Below are positions 45,001 through 51,716 of a DNA stretch of 64,000 bases, piece by piece. The DNA lies in the NCBI GenBank assembly GCA_963643205.1, contig CAVIJJ010000001.1:62001-126000 (forward strand), in the 5' to 3' direction. The first letter of the stretch is position 1; the number at the start of each line of letters is the position of its first letter. The notes under the pieces are model-generated. The model ran no database searches. It saw only the letters and a list, made by a program, of their open reading frames with translations, and was not told the origin of the DNA. The DNA comes from Phil1 sp963643205. Lineage in GTDB: Bacteria; Bacillota; Clostridia; Christensenellales; CAG-138. The position numbers were made by a program, and so were the translations under genes.

Positions 45001-45781
45001 CGCAGGGCTTGCAGTATTGCTGTTTATTTCTCTTGCGAAGCGTTACAGAGAATATAGAGCCCTAAGAAACAGCGATGATGAAACGCTTCGCGGCTCGGTA
45101 GCGCCGTTCTGGAGAAATACCGTAAAAACGCTTCTATGGTGCTGTGTATTCTATATCGCCATACCCTTGGTTATATATATGGCATCCTATATCCCTTATG
45201 TGCTGAGTGAGGAACATTATGATCTTGAGGGAATATTGGGCTTGCAAAAGTTCATGTTCAGCTATCATAGCGGGCTTACAGCTACGCATCCGTATCAGTC
45301 ACCCTGGTGGCAATGGCCGCTTATAATACGGCCAATTTGGTATTACATAACGTATGACACGGCTGAAGGCTACGCCGGCACAATTTCCGCTATGGGTAAC
45401 CCCGCTGTATGGTGGGCATGCCTTGCCGCCTCGGTTTTAATAATAGGGCGAATCATACGTGGCCGAACCCAAATGGACAAAATATGGACGGTATTACTTA
45501 TCGGCCTTGCGGCTGAATATATACCGTGGGTCCTTGTGCCGCGTTGTACGTTTATATATCACTACTTTGCGTCGGTTCCGTTTATAATACTTATCGCTGT
45601 GCGCGCGCTGATGCAAAAGGAAGAAACTGATTGCAGATATAGGCGGGTTAAGTGGATTTGGCTCGGAGCGGCAATAGTACTGTTTGCGTTGTTTTATCCT
45701 GTTATATCCGGAGTTATATGCTCCCGCGCTTATATAAAGCTGCTTGAATGGCTGCCCAGTTGGACGTTTTTAGGGTATTAA
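42023..45781 (+). CDS. Very large two-module GT-C glycosyltransferase (PMT/GT39-like)
   Basis: 1252 residues. In order: a signal peptide; an extracellular beta-sandwich, carbohydrate-binding-like domain (~25-170); an acidic linker and membrane segment (~205-228); a first GT-C multi-span module (~245-660), with PTDINCF and DYPPGYMYVLY in its early loops; a membrane segment near 695-712; a second small beta domain (~720-835); and a second GT-C module (~836-1250) with the protein O-mannosyltransferase hallmark FDELYHARTAYEHL near residue 840 and SHPPLGK. Such enzymes move sugars from polyprenyl-phosphate carriers to extracellular acceptors. A fused pair of GT-C modules each preceded by a beta domain suggests an ancient duplication with divergence. 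gtrA follows and may supply the carrier-linked sugar. The acceptor (protein, teichoic acid or glycan) is unknown. Confidence 0.85.
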   Translation: MKKSILTIISIFLVLAMPALCFAAGENMLSDDFESREQWFEEAWYEGSEHGSIEITDGIVHITAAGDEGNDIRLCYTVDVEENSYYKLSCCVKTSDVSGGAGANISVDGSLATSDGVFGDSDWQTIELVGKTADDQTELTVCVRVGGYGALSSGEAWFKEISMEGLNSYSGEAADFSLAAANGASNDDDIAEDAGEDSDESTEGDFPESGTVMLAVLATVFFGAIIYGRFIETEQSTIEDGSKNEKVWLAIILAVAFIIRVACSLKYYGHPTDINCFMAWGYHLREEGFAAFYNSGMFADYPPGYMYVLYITASIAKLLNLGYGTHAYALITKMPGIIADIVSAYVVYKLAKNLGNNGCKDAKRWGRLPLVLAAVVSVNPLYAFLSGGWGQIDQILALMLLLTVWLFNQKKEILAGIAYGVAIMTKPQALMVGPLLAAAYFCRIYDEKGHRAKQLGKTIAAVAGAVAALFIIAWPFKGEQEPLWFLDKLIGTATSYNYGSVEAFNLMALLGGNWKNADSELFILSYAQLGYILIALSVAASILIYIKGRNKNKGCLALSAGYLIISLFELGHYMHERYLVPALMLILVAFIYYRDKRLFVSFLWLTASALYNACFAFIIVSYTNWRNDYYTALMIAGCLMNLTGFIYLSIVCFDIVFRGRIHPAFAEKKLKKETVTALSEPVNTKLNYTKRDRIYVISLTVIYGIIALINLGTTVAPENYWTGTNGDSVEITLDENSGIDDIWVYGGLYTGSITLTDDEGNSVSYDEINGDMFRWKSIGGGLTGTHITLKVISGSVWFNEIALLDAERNVISAQTDGDAQALFDEADTVPENRTYMNGMYFDELYHARTAYEHLHGIKPYENSHPPLGKIFIMIGIAIFGMNTFGWRIVGTLFGIGMVPIMYAFAKRLFKKSDYALLAAGLFAFDFMHYTQTRIATIDVYGVFFIILMYYYMYQYYCMNFFSDGLKKTLKPLFLAGVFFGFGAASKWIDIYAGAGLAVLLFISLAKRYREYRALRNSDDETLRGSVAPFWRNTVKTLLWCCVFYIAIPLVIYMASYIPYVLSEEHYDLEGILGLQKFMFSYHSGLTATHPYQSPWWQWPLIIRPIWYYITYDTAEGYAGTISAMGNPAVWWACLAASVLIIGRIIRGRTQMDKIWTVLLIGLAAEYIPWVLVPRCTFIYHYFASVPFIILIAVRALMQKEETDCRYRRVKWIWLGAAIVLFALFYPVISGVICSRAYIKLLEWLPSWTFLGY

Positions 45782-45811
45782 GCCATAACAGGGTAGGGGA
45801 AAAGAAATATT

Positions 45812-46285
45812 ATGAAGAATGATACTAAAAAAACATTTTGGCAGTTTATAAAATTCAGCGCTGTCGGCATGACGAATACACTCGTCGACTTTGTTGTGTA
45901 TTCCATATTGACTCACTTTGGCCTGAACTATATGCTTTCCCAGGTTATATCATATAGTGCGGGCATATTGAACAGCTATATATGGAATTCTCTTTGGACA
46001 TTCAAAAAGGAACGAAACAACAGCTTTAAGACGGTGTTTATGTTTGTGGTGGTAAATGTGCTGTCATTGGGAGTGTCGCTTGGTGTGCTTTGGCTGTGCA
46101 AAAATCCGATAGGGATAAATCAGGATGTTGCGCTGGAATTTTTCGGAAAATCCATAAACATTTCATGCGACATTATATGCAAAATCCCCGCGTCCGTTTT
46201 CTCAGCAATAGCGAATTTCGCTCTTACCAAGCTGTTTGTATTTAAGGATAAATCCGATATCGCAAAAAATACTGCCAATAAATAA
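45812..46285 (+). CDS. GtrA family membrane protein
   Basis: 157 residues with four predicted membrane helices. The opening FIKFSAVGMTNTLVDFVVYSIL and the middle SYSAGILNSYIWNSLWTFKKE are the GtrA signature, and FALTKLFVF closes the domain. GtrA proteins are thought to flip or position polyprenyl-phosphate-sugar. It starts 31 bases after the glycosyltransferase and ends the unit. The functional link between the two is inferred from proximity. Confidence 0.9.
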   Translation: MKNDTKKTFWQFIKFSAVGMTNTLVDFVVYSILTHFGLNYMLSQVISYSAGILNSYIWNSLWTFKKERNNSFKTVFMFVVVNVLSLGVSLGVLWLCKNPIGINQDVALEFFGKSINISCDIICKIPASVFSAIANFALTKLFVFKDKSDIAKNTANK

Positions 46286-46304
46286 AACCATTTGTTTAAT
46301 TGTT

Positions 46305-46340
46305 AATCAGGGCGTGCGCATACACGCCCTGATTTTGTCT
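46305..46340 (+). terminator. Terminator of the glycosyltransferase-gtrA unit
   Basis: A perfect 12-bp stem, aatcagggcgtg (46305-46316) and cacgccctgatt (46323-46334), followed by ttgtct. Confidence 0.85.
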
Positions 46341-46366
46341 AAATACGGGGCCCTATGGACGAAAGC

Positions 46367-46406
46367 GGTGATAGTTTGGTAGAATATATCTACCAAACTA
46401 TCCACC
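46367..46406. repeat. Long perfect inverted repeat of unknown role
   Basis: gatagtttggtaga (46370-46383) and tctaccaaactatc (46389-46402) form a 14-bp perfect stem with a 5-base loop (atata). Allowing one bulge it extends through ggtg/cacc. It is not followed by a T tract, so it is unlikely to be a terminator. Confidence 0.8.
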
Positions 46407-46609
46407 CTACCTAATGGGGATTACGAGAAAAAGGTAAACCCCTACAATTGGGCAAATCGTCCGCGCATGAACAGCGAATTTTGCAAGGCATCAGGCATTT
46501 ATGCATCCATATTGTTGGATAAAAAAGGCTGATTAAGTGGCCTACAGAGACGGGATTTTCAACATATCATAAGTCACTCGCCGAAAATATAAGCTTTTAG
46601 AGCTTGTGT
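46403..46609. other. Non-coding stretch with no recognised gene
   Basis: About 200 bases lie between the long inverted repeat and an orphan terminator. No open frame with a ribosome site is visible on either strand. Short complementary blocks exist (ggggattac with gtaaacccc around 46418-46444), so a structured RNA is possible. I could not match it to tmRNA, RNase P, 6S, SRP RNA or a known riboswitch. Confidence 0.5.
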
Positions 46610-46640
46610 AAACCACCGGTTTAACTGGTGGTTTTGTTTT
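46610..46640 (+). terminator. Orphan intrinsic terminator upstream of the sensor gene
   Basis: aaaccacc (46610-46617) pairs with ggtggttt (46627-46634), followed by a ttttgtttt tract. No gene lies between the previous terminator and this one, so it implies a separate short transcript or a leader. Confidence 0.85.
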
Positions 46641-46648
46641 CCCCTTCA

Positions 46649-46677
46649 TTGCATTTAATCTACTCGTATGATATATT
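46649..46677 (+). promoter_or_regulatory. Promoter of the signalling operon (extended -10)
   Basis: TTGCAT (46649-46654), 17-base spacer, TGA-TATATT (hexamer 46672-46677). Confidence 0.65.
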
Positions 46678-46722
46678 TTACGAAAGAAAAATGTCTATTC
46701 TTTTCCGGCGGAGGGTTAATAA

Positions 46723-48387
46723 ATGCGCGGCTTGCATAAACGCTATATTATTTCGGCATTTATTGTGTTGCTCGTAATCCTGTTCGCTGCGTGGCTGCGT
46801 TGGTCCGCCGGAGCGAATATTGACTACTCTGCAACTCCTAATAATATCCGAAGTATTATATATATCTGCCTTATGAGCGCGTGGGGAATATCGGTGCGGG
46901 CACGCATAGTACAGGTGCAGGCAAGGCGATATTTAACCGGTATGGCCGCCCTTATTGTGCTATGGCTTGTATTGCGTTCGCTTAAATTCGGCATATTTTT
47001 TAATGAAAATGTGGACGTATGCAGATATTTATGGTATGGGTATTACATATCCATGATATACATGCCGCTTATGGCGGTTCTTGTTGCCATGTCACTTGGG
47101 AAAAGCGAAAACTATCGCCTGCCCCGGTGGACGGGAGCACTTTATATAGTTGCAGGCTTGATTCTTTTAATGGTTCTTACAAACGATTTGCATAGGTTTG
47201 TGTTCATATTTCCTAATAATGTGATGTCAGATAGGGATTATAGCTATGGACCGGGTTATTATATAACCGCAACATGGTGCGCCGTTTGCGCTATAAGCGC
47301 TTTTGCGATCATTTTGATAAAGTGTCGCGTCCCTCACAGCCGTAAATATATGTTTCTGCCGGTAGTGCCGTTTCTGCTATTGTTTGTTTATTGTTATGCA
47401 TACGCGTTAAATGTTCATTGGCTCCGGGTAGTCGCGGGCGATATGACCGTAGCCATTTGCCTTATAACGGCGGGTATATTGGAAAGCTGTATATGGTGCG
47501 GCCTTATACAGTCTAATGCGGGCTATGAAGACATATTTGAGTCCACTACCATAAAAACGCAAATAACTGACAATGAATTTAACACGATTTACGCATCTCC
47601 AGGGGCATCGGTTAAAGATACTGAAAAACTTAGTTCTGCGGTAGACCATCCCATAAGGCTGGATGAAAATACACTGCTTAAAGGTTTTAACTTAAAAAAT
47701 GGTTTTGTATTTTGGCAGGAAGATATTTCCGAGCTTACGGCAGTTACAAAGCAGCTTGAGCTTACGCATGACGAGCTGAGAGAAACGGGCGATATAATAA
47801 AAGCGGAAAATGATCAAAAGAAAAAATGGCTGCAGATTACAGAGGAAAACAGACTGTATGATGCTATTGAAATGCAAACCTCAAAACAAATTTATATGCT
47901 GAATTCGCTTATATCAAAGCTGAAGCAAACGGAAGATACAACCGAAGCCCGTAAGCTGCTTGGCAAAATAGCGATTATTGGTGCATATATAAAACGGCGC
48001 AGCAATCTTATATTCGTTGAAACGCAGCGAAAAAACGTTGCGGCGGGCGAATTGCAGCTGTGCCTTGATGAGTCAGCGGCCAACTTAAAACTTCTCGGCA
48101 TTGAATGCAAGGCTTTTTTAGATATAAATGAGCTTATGTCGCCAAAAATTGCAAATCTGGTATACGATTTGTTTGAAGCCGTGGTGGAAAAGTCCTTTGA
48201 AACGGCCAAATCATTGCTCCTGTTTTGCGGTGTGGAGGGCGACTTAGCAGAGATAAACATAAGCGTGGCATGCGGCGATGACCTTTCAAACCTATGCATC
48301 GACTATCCTTCACTGACAGCCGAACAGGATGAAGACGGACTTTGGTGCTTATCGTTAAAATGCACAAGTGATGGTGACTGTATATGA
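46723..48387 (+). CDS. Multi-span sensor with degenerate kinase domain (pseudokinase)
   Basis: 554 residues. The first ~265 hold seven or eight membrane helices like the 7TM N-terminal region of many Firmicutes kinases. A PAS-like segment follows (~270-345), then a coiled coil and a helical hairpin (~380-440) with the phrase IGAYIKRRSNLIF, found in DHp-like regions of this group. The last ~110 residues resemble a HATPase but lack a clear N-box asparagine (LVYDLFEAVVEKSFE) and any glycine-rich ATP lid, and no phospho-acceptor HD pair is visible. It therefore looks catalytically dead and may act as the sensing half for the kinase encoded next. Its stop overlaps that gene (ATGA). GGCGGAGGG precedes the ATG. 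Confidence 0.75.
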   Translation: MRGLHKRYIISAFIVLLVILFAAWLRWSAGANIDYSATPNNIRSIIYICLMSAWGISVRARIVQVQARRYLTGMAALIVLWLVLRSLKFGIFFNENVDVCRYLWYGYYISMIYMPLMAVLVAMSLGKSENYRLPRWTGALYIVAGLILLMVLTNDLHRFVFIFPNNVMSDRDYSYGPGYYITATWCAVCAISAFAIILIKCRVPHSRKYMFLPVVPFLLLFVYCYAYALNVHWLRVVAGDMTVAICLITAGILESCIWCGLIQSNAGYEDIFESTTIKTQITDNEFNTIYASPGASVKDTEKLSSAVDHPIRLDENTLLKGFNLKNGFVFWQEDISELTAVTKQLELTHDELRETGDIIKAENDQKKKWLQITEENRLYDAIEMQTSKQIYMLNSLISKLKQTEDTTEARKLLGKIAIIGAYIKRRSNLIFVETQRKNVAAGELQLCLDESAANLKLLGIECKAFLDINELMSPKIANLVYDLFEAVVEKSFETAKSLLLFCGVEGDLAEINISVACGDDLSNLCIDYPSLTAEQDEDGLWCLSLKCTSDGDCI

Positions 48388-49346
48388 AAACGAGAGCGGG
48401 TTTAATAAAAGAAAGCTTTGATAATCTGCCGATAGCAGTCTGCTTCTTCGATACAAACGGCGTAGTGCGCCTGATAAATAAAAGAATGCTTGCCATAAGC
48501 TTTATCCTTATGAAGAACGGCATGCAAACTATTTATGAGCTGAGAAAGGCGCTTGAAAATCCGCCTGACGAAGTAATTAGAGTTAATGAAAAATTGCCGC
48601 TGTACTGCTTCCCGGACGGGAAAACGCTGCGTTTTAATGAAAAAGCCATAGTCACACGATTCGGAGATGTTTTCACGCAGGTAACGGCGGCGGATGTATC
48701 CAAGGTAGTAATGCGCCAAAAAGAGCTGAATGAGGAAAATCTCAGACTTGAAGAGGCAAATGAGCGCGCAAGAAAGCTGCTTGAACAAATGCCGGACATG
48801 GTAAGGGAAGAAGAAATACTTTCCATGAAAATGAGAGTGCATGACGACATAGGGCACAGCATACTTTCGGCGCGCCTCACATTGCTGCATAATAAGGACA
48901 TTGAGGCAGTACGAAAAAACGCGCTAATATGGGAAAAATCAATAGCCTTGCTTTGCCGCAGCAACGATATGCCTCAGCAGCAGGACACCTGGGAATACGC
49001 AAAAACAAAAGCGGAACATGTTGGCGTACGATTGATTATTGAAGGAGATGTACCCCAAAGCGATCCGGAGCGCACCTTATTTGTCTTAGCCGTACGCGAA
49101 TGCATAACAAACTGTGTGCGTCACGCCGGAGGAACCGAGCTTTACATTTCATGTGCCTCGGATAGTGGCAAATATATTGTAACAATAAAAAATAACGGAA
49201 GAATTCCGGATGCTGAGATAAAGGAAGGCGGCGGACTTTCTTCACTAAGGAAAAGGATTGAAAAAAACAGAGGTGAGATGATTGTACAAAGTCACCCGGA
49301 GTTCTCGCTAACGCTTATATTGCCGCATAAGGAGATCAGCAGATGA
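48384..49346 (+). CDS. Soluble sensor histidine kinase (HisKA_3-like)
   Basis: 320 residues with no membrane span. A PAS-like N-terminal domain (FDNLPIAVCFFDTNGVVRLINK), a coiled coil (~115-155), an H-box RVHDDIGHSIL with the likely phosphorylated His, and a C-terminal ATPase: N-box RECITNCVRHAGG, G-box IKEGGGLSSLRKRIE. This is the NarX/DesK type that pairs with NarL-like regulators, one of which follows with an ATGA overlap. Because it lacks its own sensor helices, it probably works with the membrane pseudokinase upstream. Confidence 0.85.
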   Translation: MKTRAGLIKESFDNLPIAVCFFDTNGVVRLINKRMLAISFILMKNGMQTIYELRKALENPPDEVIRVNEKLPLYCFPDGKTLRFNEKAIVTRFGDVFTQVTAADVSKVVMRQKELNEENLRLEEANERARKLLEQMPDMVREEEILSMKMRVHDDIGHSILSARLTLLHNKDIEAVRKNALIWEKSIALLCRSNDMPQQQDTWEYAKTKAEHVGVRLIIEGDVPQSDPERTLFVLAVRECITNCVRHAGGTELYISCASDSGKYIVTIKNNGRIPDAEIKEGGGLSSLRKRIEKNRGEMIVQSHPEFSLTLILPHKEISR

Positions 49347-49969
49347 TAAACACTATGATAGTTGAAGACCAAAGAATGATACGTAGCCTGCTTGAAAGTT
49401 ATATACAAGCCGAGGACGGATATTGTGTTGCCGCATCAATAGCGGGCGCGAATCAGGCTATAGAGCTCTGCAAAAACATAGACTTGATATTGATGGATGT
49501 TCAAACGGAACACCGCGAAAGCGGCCTGGCGGCGGCTGAGAAAATTAAGAAAGCTTATCCTAATATAAAAATAGTAATCGTTACGTCCCTGCTTGATTAC
49601 GAAGTGCTCAAAACTGCCCGCGCTATAGGAGCGGACAGCTTATGGTATAAAGACAGCGCCAGAAATACGCTTATGGATGTTGTGAAAAGGACGGTTGCGG
49701 GAGAGCATATATTTCCGGATTCACCGCCGTCGGTAGAAATAGGACTGGCAAAGAGTTCGGAGTTCACAAAAACCGAGCTTAAGGTGCTTAAGTATCTTGT
49801 TAAGGGACTGTCCTATGGTAAAATTGCCGAAGCGATGGGCATTGAGGTTACAACGGTAAAATATCATGTTACGAATATGCTGCAAAAAACAAGCCTTGAA
49901 AATAAGCTGCAGCTCGCGCTTGCCGTAAGCGATGCAAAGTTGATAGCAAATATCTCGGATAATGAATAA
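49343..49969 (+). CDS. NarL/LuxR-family response regulator
   Basis: 208 residues. Receiver domain: acidic pair in IVEDQRM, phosphorylation Asp in LILMDVQTE, Thr in IVIVTSLLD, Lys in LWYKDSA. C-terminal LuxR helix-turn-helix: LTKTE-like start (FTKTELKVLKYLVKGLSYGKIA) and VTTVKYHVTNMLQKT. It should be phosphorylated by the kinase just upstream and control transcription. A terminator follows. Confidence 0.93.
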   Translation: MINTMIVEDQRMIRSLLESYIQAEDGYCVAASIAGANQAIELCKNIDLILMDVQTEHRESGLAAAEKIKKAYPNIKIVIVTSLLDYEVLKTARAIGADSLWYKDSARNTLMDVVKRTVAGEHIFPDSPPSVEIGLAKSSEFTKTELKVLKYLVKGLSYGKIAEAMGIEVTTVKYHVTNMLQKTSLENKLQLALAVSDAKLIANISDNE

Positions 49970-49975
49970 GTTTTT

Positions 49976-50008
49976 ATACCCTATACTAAAGTATGGGGTA
50001 TTTTTTGC
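49976..50008 (+). terminator. Terminator after the response regulator
   Basis: taccctatac (49977-49986) pairs over 10 bp (one G-U) with gtatggggta (49991-50000), followed by six T and a further T-rich stretch. Confidence 0.9.
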
Positions 50009-50060
50009 TTTTTGCGAATAAAATTATCATGTACTATTTGAGGAAAGGAGTATACTGACC

Positions 50061-50444
50061 TTGCGGAAAATAGTATTGGATTTGCAGTCCGGCCTATTTG
50101 CGGATGCGATATCGCAGGTTCTTGAAGGCGGCGAACCGGATTTTATCACGATACATGCGAAGAGCCCGCAGAAAACCGTTTCAATATGCAAAAAAAGTCA
50201 TGCGTATGCGGCAATAATGGAAGTTACACCGTTTTCACCATGGAAGCTTGAAGAACGATTGAAACTGGGCGAGGCGATAAAACAAATTGCACCGGAGTGC
50301 AAAGTGTTGCTGCTGGTTGACGAAATGAGCAACAAATCATTGGCGGCTGCTGTTACGCAAGCAAAAAAAGACGAACTGATAGACAATTTTATTTACGCGT
50401 CTGTTTCACCAACATATCTCATCGCAATACTTGATACGCTTTAA
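50061..50444 (+). CDS. Degenerate receiver-like protein (no output domain)
   Basis: 127 residues with the length and strand order of a response-regulator receiver. The acidic pair near the start is missing (KIVLDLQSG), the usual phosphorylated Asp position reads IMEV, i.e. Glu, and the late Lys is not evident. It would therefore not be phosphorylated in the normal way; the Glu might mimic a permanent phosphate. The start is a TTG at 50061 after aaaggag with a long gap, and no better start is visible. It follows the kinase/regulator genes and may be part of the same signalling path. Confidence 0.6.
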   Translation: MRKIVLDLQSGLFADAISQVLEGGEPDFITIHAKSPQKTVSICKKSHAYAAIMEVTPFSPWKLEERLKLGEAIKQIAPECKVLLLVDEMSNKSLAAAVTQAKKDELIDNFIYASVSPTYLIAILDTL

Positions 50445-50462
50445 TATGAAAGGAGCTTATAT

Positions 50463-50957
50463 ATGCAGGTTACAATACAAAACATACCAAATAACCTTGA
50501 CGAATTTAAATCCCTTGCCGAAATGGGCATCACTAAGCCGGAAAATACTTGCGTTCTGCTTCTGTGCGCGCTGGATCTGTTTGATAAAAACAAGGATGAA
50601 GGTACGGCGGCGATGAACTTGCTTCGCGGCCCTAAACCTATGGTTCCCTATGATGTGCAGTTTCTGTGTGACCGTCTTCGCGGCAAAAGCTATTTACCCA
50701 AGGCGTACTTTGAGGGAGCAACACCGGAGAACAGTTATACTCCCGCTCAGCCTTATGTGCTGAATGTGCTGAGCGATCCCCGCCCACAGGATATAGAAGA
50801 AGGGTATTTGAGAGTATTTCTCAAAACCGCCGGGGCAGATTCACCAAGACCCGTAAAACTCAGGAAGAAAGGATCCACGGGCGAATGGTTTATTTGGGAT
50901 TATACAAGTCTGCTTGTCGGTATACGCACTCCTGCTGCTGAAGATCCGTGGGCTTAA
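50463..50957 (+). CDS. Uncharacterised protein
   Basis: 164 residues, soluble, no signal peptide. Visible features: a helical N-terminal half (NIPNNLDEFKSLAEMGITKPENTCVLLLCALDLF), a phrase FLCDRLRGKSYLPKAYFEGA, and a beta-rich C-terminal half containing RPVKLRKKGSTGEWFIWDY, with GIRTP before the end. The pattern recalls small DUF families common in gut Firmicutes, but I cannot name one with confidence. gaaaggag precedes the ATG by about nine bases, and it lies 18 bases after the receiver-like gene. Confidence 0.7.
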   Translation: MQVTIQNIPNNLDEFKSLAEMGITKPENTCVLLLCALDLFDKNKDEGTAAMNLLRGPKPMVPYDVQFLCDRLRGKSYLPKAYFEGATPENSYTPAQPYVLNVLSDPRPQDIEEGYLRVFLKTAGADSPRPVKLRKKGSTGEWFIWDYTSLLVGIRTPAAEDPWA

Positions 50958-51027
50958 AAAGCTAATGACCTTATATAGAGGTTCATTATAAAAATCCCAA
51001 ATAATAAAAAGAGAAGGAGATATGAAA

Positions 51028-51696
51028 ATGGCAAGCTTTACAGACAATGCAAAGGCGGCAATGACCGCAACTTATCCCCGCGAATTCGACATTTCCTATT
51101 CTACAACTCTTGAGGAAGTGTTTGAAAAGCTCAACGCTCGTGCCGCGGCATTTCAGATGCCATTTGCAATAAAGGGCGGTATCCCGGGGCAGCGTATTGT
51201 ATTTGAAAAGGAACCGAATCTTGATATTCAGCTTTGGGTTTTTGTTAAAGACGGCAATCATATTAAAATATTGCCCAACTTAATGGAAAATACAACCAGC
51301 GTAAACGGTATGCGAGTAGATAAGAACAGCGCACTGCGCCGCGGCGTAAAAGGCGCTATGGTTGAGCTTCCGGTAGCAAGGGGTGAATATGTTGACGATG
51401 TTACCGAAAAGATTAAAAAACTGCTTAACGGTGAAGAGGTTGAGGACTATGTTGCGCCCGTGATTCCCGAAGAAGCACCCGGCGCCGAACCGCCGAAGAG
51501 CTGGACCACCACGCTTATTCTCAGCATACTTTTGGGCGGCCTAGGCGCGCATCGCTTCTATGTAGGGAAGATAGGTACCGGTATAATCTGGCTTCTTACT
51601 GCCGGCGTATTCGGAATAGGCTATATTGTGGACCTTATAAAGATTATATGCGGCAAGTTTACGGATAAGCAGGGTAACCTGATTAAAAAAGAGTGA
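51028..51696 (+). CDS. TM2 domain-containing membrane protein
   Basis: 222 residues from the second ATG, which lies seven bases from AAGGAGA; the first ATG (51022) is too close to the site. The N-terminal ~115 residues are a soluble domain I do not recognise (FDISYSTTLEEVFEKLNARA). The C-terminal TM2 domain has two helices around the marker GGLGAHRFYVGKIGTGI. TM2 proteins are widespread with unclear roles. A lipoprotein gene follows at once. Confidence 0.85.
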   Translation: MASFTDNAKAAMTATYPREFDISYSTTLEEVFEKLNARAAAFQMPFAIKGGIPGQRIVFEKEPNLDIQLWVFVKDGNHIKILPNLMENTTSVNGMRVDKNSALRRGVKGAMVELPVARGEYVDDVTEKIKKLLNGEEVEDYVAPVIPEEAPGAEPPKSWTTTLILSILLGGLGAHRFYVGKIGTGIIWLLTAGVFGIGYIVDLIKIICGKFTDKQGNLIKKE

Positions 51697-51716
51697 AAAT
51701 AGAAGGAAATACAAAA

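Noticed and set aside
46403..46610. tmRNA, RNase P, 6S, SRP RNA or c-di-GMP riboswitch
   Set aside because: None of the conserved blocks of these RNAs is present.
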